From positions 1 to 12,819 of the forward strand of contig NZ_JOJM01000111.1 in the NCBI RefSeq assembly GCF_000720325.1: 12,819 bases of DNA, read 5' to 3'. The stretch comes from Streptomyces sp. NRRL B-1347. GTDB lineage: Bacteria > Actinomycetota > Actinomycetes > Streptomycetales > Streptomycetaceae. Made by a program: the position numbers and the translations under genes. Within the stretch, counting starts at the first letter, position 1, and the number at the start of each line of letters is the position of its first letter. Shown here one piece after another: positions 7,583 through 12,819 of this stretch. The notes under the pieces were generated by a model that searched no databases, was not told where the DNA came from, and worked only from the letters and a program-made list of their open reading frames with translations.

Positions 7583-9022
7583 TTGTCCCTCACCTCAGCC
7601 ACCCCCGCCACGCCCCCCGCCCCGCCCGCCGCTGCGGCGGCCGCGCGCACCGCCGCCGCAGGCGCCGACCTGTCGGGCCTGGTCAAGGCCTACGACATCC
7701 GCGGCACCGTCCCCGAGCAGTGGGACGAGTCCCTGGCCGAGCTGTTCGGCGCCGCCTTCGTGCAGGTGACGGGCGCGACCGCGCTCGTCGTCGGGCACGA
7801 CATGCGGCCCTCCTCACCCGCGCTGTGCCTGGCCTTCTCCCAGGGCGCGGCCCTGCGCGGCTGCGCGGTCACCCAGATCGGCCTGTGCTCCACCGACCAG
7901 CTGTACTACGCCTCGGGCGCGTTGAACCTGCCGGGCGCGATGTTCACCGCCTCGCACAACCCGGCGCAGTACAACGGCATCAAGATGTGCCGCGCGGGCG
8001 CCGCCCCGGTCGGCCAGGACACCGGCCTCGCGGACATCCGTGCCCTGGTGGAGCGCTGGCTGCGCGAGGGCGCGCCGCCCTCGCTCACCGCGGCCGGTGC
8101 CATCACCCGCCGCGAGACCCTGGCCGACTACGCGGCCCATCTGCTCTCCCTGGTCGACCTCACCGCGATCCGGCCGCTGAAGGTGGTCGTGGACGCGGGC
8201 AACGGCATGGGCGGCCACACCGTGCCCACCGTCTTCGAGAGCCTGCCGCTCACGCTCGTACCGATGTACTTCGAGCTGGACGGCACCTTCCCCAACCACG
8301 AGGCGAACCCGCTGGATCCGGCGAACATCGTGGACCTCCAGGAGCGTGTCCGGGAGGAGGGCGCCGACCTCGGCATCGCCTTCGACGGCGACGCCGACCG
8401 CTGCTTCGTCGTCGACGAGAACGGTGACCCGGTCTCCCCGTCGGCGATCACCGCCCTGGTCGCCGCCCGCGAACTCGCGAAGAACGGCGGCTCCGGCACC
8501 GTCATCCACAACCTGATCACCTCCTGGACCGTCCCGGAGGTCGTACGGGAGAACGGCGGCACCCCGGTCCGCACCCGGGTGGGCCACTCCTTCATCAAGC
8601 AGGAAATGGCCGCCACCGGCGCCATCTTCGGCGGCGAGCACTCCGCGCACTACTACTTCCGCGACTTCTGGAACGCCGACACCGGCATGCTGGCCGCCCT
8701 GCACGTCCTGGCCGCCCTCGGCGGCCAGGACGGCCCCCTGTCCGCCCTGGTGGCCGCCTACGACCGCTACGCGGGCTCCGGCGAGCTCAACTCCACCGTC
8801 ACCGACCAGCAGGCCCGCCTGGCGGCCCTGCACGCCGCCTACCGCGGCCGCGCGGGGGTGAGCGTGGACGAACTGGACGGGCTGACCGTCAGCGGCGCCG
8901 ACTGGTGGTTCAACGTGCGCGCCTCCAACACCGAACCCGTGCTGCGCCTGAACGTCGAGGCCCGTGAGCACGCCGTGATGGCCCGCGTCCGCGACGAGGT
9001 CCTGGCCATCGTCCGCGCCTGA
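7583..9022 (+). CDS. manB: Phosphomannomutase/phosphoglucomutase (alpha-D-phosphohexomutase)
   Basis: Cytosolic enzyme interconverting hexose-6-phosphate and hexose-1-phosphate, 479 aa. TTG 7583 is chosen because CCGGAGG sits just upstream; no better in-frame ATG precedes the conserved start DLSGLVKAYDIRG (29-41). The first 28 residues are an Ala/Pro-rich tail. The four family landmarks are intact: phosphoserine loop FTASHNP (Ser124), metal loop FDGDADR (267-273), sugar-specificity loop GGEHSAHYYF (350-359) and phosphate-binding RASNTEPVLR (446-455). The GEHSAHYY form is that of actinobacterial ManB-type mutases. Members often accept both mannose and glucose phosphates, so it could feed GDP-mannose or, with GalU in the same cluster, UDP-glucose. 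Substrate choice is not decided by the sequence. A strong terminator follows. Confidence 0.92.
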   Translation: MSLTSATPATPPAPPAAAAAARTAAAGADLSGLVKAYDIRGTVPEQWDESLAELFGAAFVQVTGATALVVGHDMRPSSPALCLAFSQGAALRGCAVTQIGLCSTDQLYYASGALNLPGAMFTASHNPAQYNGIKMCRAGAAPVGQDTGLADIRALVERWLREGAPPSLTAAGAITRRETLADYAAHLLSLVDLTAIRPLKVVVDAGNGMGGHTVPTVFESLPLTLVPMYFELDGTFPNHEANPLDPANIVDLQERVREEGADLGIAFDGDADRCFVVDENGDPVSPSAITALVAARELAKNGGSGTVIHNLITSWTVPEVVRENGGTPVRTRVGHSFIKQEMAATGAIFGGEHSAHYYFRDFWNADTGMLAALHVLAALGGQDGPLSALVAAYDRYAGSGELNSTVTDQQARLAALHAAYRGRAGVSVDELDGLTVSGADWWFNVRASNTEPVLRLNVEAREHAVMARVRDEVLAIVRA

Positions 9023-9076
9023 GCACCGCGCGCGAAGGCCGCGCCACCGCGCCGCCCAGGCGCCCGACCACCCGGG

Positions 9077-9115
9077 GAGAACCCCCGTGCCCGCCCCGCG
9101 GGCACGGGGGTTCTC
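9077..9115 (+). terminator. Strong terminator hairpin after the phosphohexomutase gene
   Basis: A perfect 17-bp stem (GAGAACCCCCGTGCCCG at 9077-9093 paired with 9099-9115) with a 5-nt CCCCG loop lies 55 bp past the stop. Stem length and loop are typical of an intrinsic terminator in this kind of genome, even without a T-run. Confidence 0.85.
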
Positions 9116-9177
9116 GCATGTCCGCGCCCCTTTACGCGGGAAAACGGGGGCGCCGCGCGCGGAAAAGGCGTCACCGC

Positions 9178-9208
9178 GTGCAACCGGTGTCCAACTCCCG
9201 TGCAACCG
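9178..9208. promoter_or_regulatory. Two direct StrR-type half-sites upstream of the epimerase operon
   Basis: GTGCAACCG occurs at 9178-9186 and again at 9200-9208, 22 bp apart start to start, or about two helical turns. The same 9-mer forms the palindrome upstream of the StrR-type gene. At the N11 position expected for an inverted partner (9198-9206), CCGTGCAAC matches CGGTTGCAC at five of nine bases. Between them, GTCCAACTC matches the StrR half-site GTTCGACTG at six of nine. Location just upstream of TTGACG fits an activator site. Confidence 0.55.
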
Positions 9209-9224
9209 GCGGGAGAAAGCTCAA

Positions 9225-9258
9225 TTGACGCAGAACTAGCTCACAGGAAAGATATCTA
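9225..9258 (+). promoter_or_regulatory. Candidate promoter of the epimerase operon
   Basis: TTGACG at 9225-9230 is close to the sigma-70/HrdB -35 consensus and lies 16 bp past the second half-site. The -10 is poorly defined: AAAGAT (9248-9253) has a 17-bp spacer but only partial match, and TATCTA (9253-9258) is spaced too far. A weak -10 would suit an activator-dependent promoter. Confidence 0.4.
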
Positions 9259-9439
9259 GTGCCGGAAGGGACACCGAAAGAAACCCCCGAAGGCAGGAGA
9301 AACAAAAGAGCCGCCCGGCACCGAACGGGACGGCCGCCCTGAGCCCGGCGCGATGAGCATCCCTTCGAAAACCGATGCCGCGCCTTTCAACAAAACCCCT
9401 TCAATTCCCTCCCCTTGACTCAGAAAAGGAATAAAAGCC

Positions 9440-10636
9440 ATGCGTTCCGTAGCCGTCGTCCTTGGTACCCGCCCCGAAGCCATCAAGTTCGCCCCGGTCA
9501 TCCGCGCCCTGAAGGACGACCCGCGCTTCGCCCCGACCGTCATCTCCACCGGCCAGCACCGCCAGATGCTCGACGAGACCCTGGAGGCCTTCGGCCTCAA
9601 GCCCGACATCGACCTGGAGATCATGGCCCCGCGCCAGACCCTGTCCCAGGTCACCTCCCGCTCCCTGCAGGGCCTGGGCGAGGTGTTCAAGGAGCTGAAG
9701 ACCGAAGCGGTCCTCGTGCACGGCGACACCGCCACCACCCTGGCCGGCGCCCTGTCCGGCTTCCACCACCAGATCCCCGTCATCCACGTCGAGGCCGGCC
9801 TGCGCAGCGGCCACCTCAACTCCCCCTTCCCCGAGGAGGGCAACCGCCGCCTGGTCGCCCAGGTCTCCGCCCTGCACCTGGCCCCCACCCCGGGCAACCG
9901 CGCCAACCTGCTGCGCGAGGGCATCGCCGACGACACCATCGTCGTCACCGGCAACACCGTCATCGACGCCCTGCGCTGGGCCAGCGACCGCGCCGAGGAC
10001 TACGGCTCCGCCGCCATCGAGGACCTCGACAGCGACAACCGCCGCGTCGTCCTGGCCTCCGCCCACCGCCGCGAGGCCTGGCCGGACCTGCCGCAGATCG
10101 CCGAGGCCTTCGCCAGCATCGCCGACGAGCCCGACGTCCGCGTCGTCATCCCGCTGCACCGCAACCCCGTCGTCCGCGACGCCCTGCTGCCCCGCATCGG
10201 CAACCACCCCAACATCACCATCGTCGACCCGCTGTCCTACCTGTGCTTCAGCAAGCTCATGCGCCGCGCCGACCTCATCGTCTCCGACAGCAGCGGCGCC
10301 CAGGAGGAAGGCCCCGCCCTCGGCAAGCCCACCCTGGTCCTGGGCAGCGTCACCGAGCGCTCCGAAGCCGTCGTCGCCGGCACCGCCCGCCTGGTCGGCA
10401 CCAAGACCGGCGGCATCGTCCAGGCCGCCTGCGAACTCCTGCGCGACCCCGGCGCCTACGACCGCATGGCCAACGCCACCAACCCCTACGGCGACGGCCG
10501 CGCCACCGAGCGCACCGTCGACGCCATCGCCCACTACTTCGGCGACAGCCCCGCCCCCGACCAGTTCATCCCGGCCACCCCCATCGACGAGCTGTCCGCG
10601 GAACTCGCCCGCACCGCCACCTTCGCCCGCGCCTGA
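9440..10636 (+). CDS. Non-hydrolysing UDP-GlcNAc 2-epimerase family enzyme
   Basis: WecB/MnaA-type GT-B-fold enzyme, 398 aa; E. coli WecB is 376, and the excess is a C-terminal tail after about residue 370. ATG 9440 has AAAGGA at 9-nt spacing. Landmarks: LGTRPEAIKFAP (8-19), LVHGDTATTLAG (Asp96), HVEAGLRSG (Glu118), FPEEGNRR (Glu132/133), HRRE (His209), SDSSGAQEE (282-290), TERSE (305-309) and NPYGDG (348-353). Catalytic Asp, Glu and His positions are kept. Normally conserved surroundings differ: DSGG(I/L)QEE is DSSGAQEE, TTERPE is VTERSE, and the Arg usual before it is Gly302. Family members epimerise UDP-GlcNAc to UDP-ManNAc through UDP elimination to a glycal and re-addition. No ManNAc-using partner is present. 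It heads an operon with dehydratase-like genes, so an altered substrate or arrest at the glycal stage is a reasonable inference. Confidence 0.9.
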   Translation: MRSVAVVLGTRPEAIKFAPVIRALKDDPRFAPTVISTGQHRQMLDETLEAFGLKPDIDLEIMAPRQTLSQVTSRSLQGLGEVFKELKTEAVLVHGDTATTLAGALSGFHHQIPVIHVEAGLRSGHLNSPFPEEGNRRLVAQVSALHLAPTPGNRANLLREGIADDTIVVTGNTVIDALRWASDRAEDYGSAAIEDLDSDNRRVVLASAHRREAWPDLPQIAEAFASIADEPDVRVVIPLHRNPVVRDALLPRIGNHPNITIVDPLSYLCFSKLMRRADLIVSDSSGAQEEGPALGKPTLVLGSVTERSEAVVAGTARLVGTKTGGIVQAACELLRDPGAYDRMANATNPYGDGRATERTVDAIAHYFGDSPAPDQFIPATPIDELSAELARTATFARA

Positions 10637-10689
10637 GACCCGCACCCCGCAACGACCCGGCCAGAACGACCCGGCAGGAGGCACCCGCC

Positions 10690-11469
10690 ATGCACACCAC
10701 CACCCACCCCCGCCACAGCTCCCTCGCCCCCAACACCACCACCGAACTCAACTTCTCCGGCCCGCACGTGCAGGCCACCCTCGTCACCAACGCCCGCCAC
10801 TACGCCGTCGACGGCACCGCCATCGTCGTCAACCCCCAGCCCCGCCAGGTCGCCCTCAGCCACAGCCCCCGCACCGCCATACCGCCCCTGTCCTCCACCA
10901 TCCTGCGCGACACCCGCATCGAGGAGGCCGACACCCTCATCCTGCTCCGCACCGACCTCGACACCCCCGTCAGCGCCATCACCGCCGAACCGGGCTGGCA
11001 GCTCCTCGCCGACCTCCTGCCCCCCACCACCAGCACCAGCGCCGACACCGGCACGGCCCCCTTCCCCCGCCACACCCCGCTGTACAAAAGCCCCCAGGAC
11101 CACGCCGGCACCGTCCGCTTCGACCCCGCCCACCTGCTCAAGGAGACCGAACAGCCCACCCGCCCCCAGGACTTCCAGGTCAAGGTCAACCTCTGGTACG
11201 CCCCGGCCGGCACCGACTGCCACATCCACAACAAACACGACTTCATCGAAGTCCACACCCAAGTCCACGGCCTGGGCCGCATGCAGAAGTTCACCGCACA
11301 GGACCACACCCGCCTCTACGAGGACCTGCGCATGAGCCCCGGCTACACCACCCCCGACCCGTTCTGCGCCACCCGCCCCGACGGCTCCTACCACTACCCC
11401 TGGCACCAGTACTACGCCGACACCGACTGCGTCTGGCTCGCCGTCGAATACCACCGCCCCACCCCCTGA
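10690..11469 (+). CDS. Double-cupin protein resembling the cupin part of aldos-2-ulose dehydratase/isomerase
   Basis: 259 aa, predicted soluble and cytosolic. ATG 10690 follows AGGAGG (10676-10681) at good spacing, 53 bp after the epimerase stop. Residues about 18-95 look like a degenerate first cupin half without a His cluster. Residues about 160-257 form a canonical metal cupin: GTDCHIHNKHDFIEVHTQVHG supplies His178, His180, His183 and Glu187 as candidate metal ligands, and PWHQYYADTDCVWLAVEYH supplies His239. A Thr/Ser linker (112-122) separates the halves. From memory of the family, the cupin portion of Phanerochaete aldos-2-ulose dehydratase carries very similar HxH/IHTQ and WHQYYADTDC segments; that enzyme dehydrates 1,5-anhydrofructose or glucosone and isomerises the product to microthecin or cortalcerone. 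Here the cupin is a stand-alone gene beside its propeller. Alternative: an unrelated metal-dependent sugar isomerase. Confidence 0.7.
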   Translation: MHTTTHPRHSSLAPNTTTELNFSGPHVQATLVTNARHYAVDGTAIVVNPQPRQVALSHSPRTAIPPLSSTILRDTRIEEADTLILLRTDLDTPVSAITAEPGWQLLADLLPPTTSTSADTGTAPFPRHTPLYKSPQDHAGTVRFDPAHLLKETEQPTRPQDFQVKVNLWYAPAGTDCHIHNKHDFIEVHTQVHGLGRMQKFTAQDHTRLYEDLRMSPGYTTPDPFCATRPDGSYHYPWHQYYADTDCVWLAVEYHRPTP

Positions 11470-11529
11470 CCCCGACCGCACCCCCCTTTCCGGCCGCCGC
11501 GCCCCACGACACCCCAAGGAGAACCGACC

Positions 11530-12783
11530 ATGACCGCCAACTCGCTGTCCGCCTTCCGCGCCCCGAAGTTCACCCCCGAGCTCGTCGCCGACCAGCTGCG
11601 CGACGGATACTGGCTGGAGGCCCCGGACCTCAACAACGACAACAAGCCCGACCTGTTCGGCTACGGCCTGCGCCTGGGCGAGGTCTACTGGTACCAGAAC
11701 GACGAGAAGTGGACCCGCCGCCTGGTCGCCGACAAGATCAAGATGCCGGTCGGCGCCGACTACGCCGACGTCAGCGGCAACGGCCACCCCGACATCATCC
11801 TCTGCTACGACCTCTACGGCCCCATCGGCACCATCCAGGACGCCAACACCCAGGGCGGCAAGATCGACTGGCTGGAGAACCCCGGCAGCCCCGACAAGGA
11901 CGAGTCCCGCTGGAAGAGGCACTACGTGGGCCGCGCCACCGGCATGCACCGCCTGCGGGCCGGCTACTTCACCCAGACCGAGCGCCTGGAGATCATCGGC
12001 CTGCCGATCGTCGCCAAGGAAGACGTCCACGCCGTCCTTCCGGTGGTGCTCTTCACCCAGCCCGACGACGTGCACACGGCCGAGGAGTGGCCGATGACGG
12101 TCATCGACGACTGCCACTTCCGCATGATCCACGGCGCCGAGAAGAAGAAGGGCCTCATCCCCGGCTCCGACCGCGAGTCCCTCCTGCTGGCCTCCGACGA
12201 GGGCGTCACCTGGATGTTCTACGACGAGAACAAGAAGGAGTGGGTCCGCAAGCTCATCGGCACCGGCGAACTGACCCAGTTCGAGCAGACCGGCTTCCGC
12301 GGCAGCGGCGACCTCAACGTCGGCCGCATGGGCGAGGACGCCATGGGCTACGTCGCCGCGGTGGAGCCCTTCCACGGCAACACCGTCGCCGTCTACACCA
12401 AGGCCACCGACGGCCGCCCCGAGGACGTCGAGTGGAACCGCGTCCTGCTGGACGTCTACGGCGACCCGAACGAGAACGGCGAGGGCCCCGGACACCAGAT
12501 CGTCACCGCCGACTTCGACGGCGACGGCGAGGACGAGTTCCTGGTCGCCCTGCGCGGCCCGTGGCCCTGGCAGGGCGTCATGTACTACAAGGCCATCGAC
12601 CTGAAGAACGGCGTCTGGGCCAAGTGGCGGGTCTCCGACGAGTCCGTGGCCCGCATCGCCACCGCCGACTTCAACGGCGACGGCCGCCTGGACTTCGCCA
12701 CCATCGCCTACTCCGTCCAGAACTACTACGTCGCCAAGGACGCCAAGCTCATGGTCTACCGCAACGAGACCGACGCCCAGTAA
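11530..12783 (+). CDS. Seven-bladed beta-propeller protein resembling the N-terminal domain of aldos-2-ulose dehydratase
   Basis: 417 aa without signal peptide, so probably cytosolic, unlike most FG-GAP/VCBS proteins. ATG 11530 follows AAGGAGAA (11516-11523), 60 bp after the cupin gene. Blade motifs of the NxDxxxD calcium-type recur: DLNNDNKPDLFGYG (34-47), DVSGNGHPDIILCY (80-93), DFDGDGEDEFLVA (328-340) and DFNGDGRLDFATIA (380-393), with further degenerate blades. The opening DGYWLEAPDLNNDNKPDLFG and LGEVYWYQN recall the fungal aldos-2-ulose dehydratase propeller. In that enzyme the propeller carries a sugar-dehydrating site. His140, His167, His201 and His322, in GMHRL, DVHAVL, MIHGAEKK and GPGHQIV, are candidate catalytic or metal residues. 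Propeller plus cupin together reproduce most of a single fungal polypeptide. Structural-family call is firm; the dehydratase role is inference. Confidence 0.72.
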   Translation: MTANSLSAFRAPKFTPELVADQLRDGYWLEAPDLNNDNKPDLFGYGLRLGEVYWYQNDEKWTRRLVADKIKMPVGADYADVSGNGHPDIILCYDLYGPIGTIQDANTQGGKIDWLENPGSPDKDESRWKRHYVGRATGMHRLRAGYFTQTERLEIIGLPIVAKEDVHAVLPVVLFTQPDDVHTAEEWPMTVIDDCHFRMIHGAEKKKGLIPGSDRESLLLASDEGVTWMFYDENKKEWVRKLIGTGELTQFEQTGFRGSGDLNVGRMGEDAMGYVAAVEPFHGNTVAVYTKATDGRPEDVEWNRVLLDVYGDPNENGEGPGHQIVTADFDGDGEDEFLVALRGPWPWQGVMYYKAIDLKNGVWAKWRVSDESVARIATADFNGDGRLDFATIAYSVQNYYVAKDAKLMVYRNETDAQ

Positions 12784-12819
12784 CCCCCGCCCCACCCCCG
12801 ACCCGCCAACTGCCAACCC

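Larger units (their letters stand above)
9023..9439 (+). other. Control region before the epimerase/cupin/propeller operon
   Basis: This 417-bp gene-free region contains the mutase terminator (9077-9115), two direct GTGCAACCG half-sites (9178-9208), a -35-like TTGACG (9225-9230), and then about 180 bp of unusually A-rich, lower-GC sequence up to the ribosome-binding site AAAGGA (9425-9430). A tiny ORF at 9353-9418 (21 codons, MSIPSKTDAAPFNKTPSIPSP) has no clear ribosome-binding site and is not called as a gene. The long leader could carry post-transcriptional control, but I see no known riboswitch. Confidence 0.65.

Noticed and set aside
9353..9418. A 21-codon ORF (MSIPSKTDAAPFNKTPSIPSP) in the epimerase leader
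   Set aside because: No convincing ribosome-binding site and no regulatory codon run. An overlapping small ORF from 9375 is equally possible, so neither is called as a gene.
11530..12783. Secreted FG-GAP/VCBS integrin-like surface protein
   Set aside because: No signal peptide, an operon with two sugar-enzyme-like genes, and N-terminal segments resembling the aldos-2-ulose dehydratase propeller make an enzyme more likely.
10534..12816. A 760-codon minus-strand open frame opposite the cupin and propeller genes
   Set aside because: Low-complexity Gly/Val/Ala antisense shadow. The plus-strand genes have ribosome-binding sites and clear motifs.

Overview
The window is very GC-rich, with C/G-ending codons, Streptomyces-style ribosome-binding sites, and GTG/TTG starts in places. 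The gene families (a SigR-like ECF sigma factor, a StrR-type ParB-fold activator, an actinobacterial ManB-type phosphohexomutase, a twin-arginine berberine-bridge-type flavoprotein) also point to Streptomyces or a close actinomycete. It reads as part of a small, sugar-centred specialised-metabolite gene cluster, not core genome. No polyketide synthase, peptide synthetase or glycosyltransferase is present.

Layout from left to right: a MarR-family repressor on the minus strand (78-548); a divergent UTP-glucose-1-phosphate uridylyltransferase, galU-like (744-1658); a StrR/ParB-type regulator with an unusual Pro-Glu tandem-repeat N-terminus (1958-3223), preceded by an almost ideal StrR-type palindrome; a SigR-like ECF sigma factor (3556-4293) whose stop codon abuts an MFS exporter (4294-5547); a predicted Tat-exported, bicovalent-FAD oxidase (5726-7408); a phosphomannomutase/phosphoglucomutase (7583-9022) with a strong terminator behind it; then, after a 417-bp control region that is comparatively AT-rich before the first gene, a tight three-gene operon. 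That operon holds a non-hydrolysing UDP-GlcNAc 2-epimerase-like enzyme (9440-10636), a double-cupin protein (10690-11469) and a beta-propeller protein (11530-12783).

The most interesting reading concerns the last two genes. Together they look like a fungal-type aldos-2-ulose dehydratase/isomerase (the 1,5-anhydrofructose to ascopyrone M/microthecin enzyme), split into separate propeller and cupin polypeptides. A non-hydrolysing 2-epimerase works by eliminating UDP to give a glycal. On UDP-glucose such an elimination would release 2-hydroxyglucal, which is the enol form of 1,5-anhydro-D-fructose, the substrate of that dehydratase. With the hexomutase and GalU supplying glucose-1-phosphate and UDP-glucose, the cluster could encode a nucleotide-sugar route to a dihydropyranone antibiotic. 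The MFS protein would export it and the Tat-exported oxidase could finish it outside the membrane. The families are read from the sequence; the pathway is inference.

Regulation looks layered. A palindrome with half-site GTGCAACCG and an 11-bp spacer lies upstream of the StrR-type gene. The same half-site occurs twice, 22 bp apart, just upstream of a -35-like element before the epimerase operon. This suggests the regulator controls itself and the biosynthetic operon.
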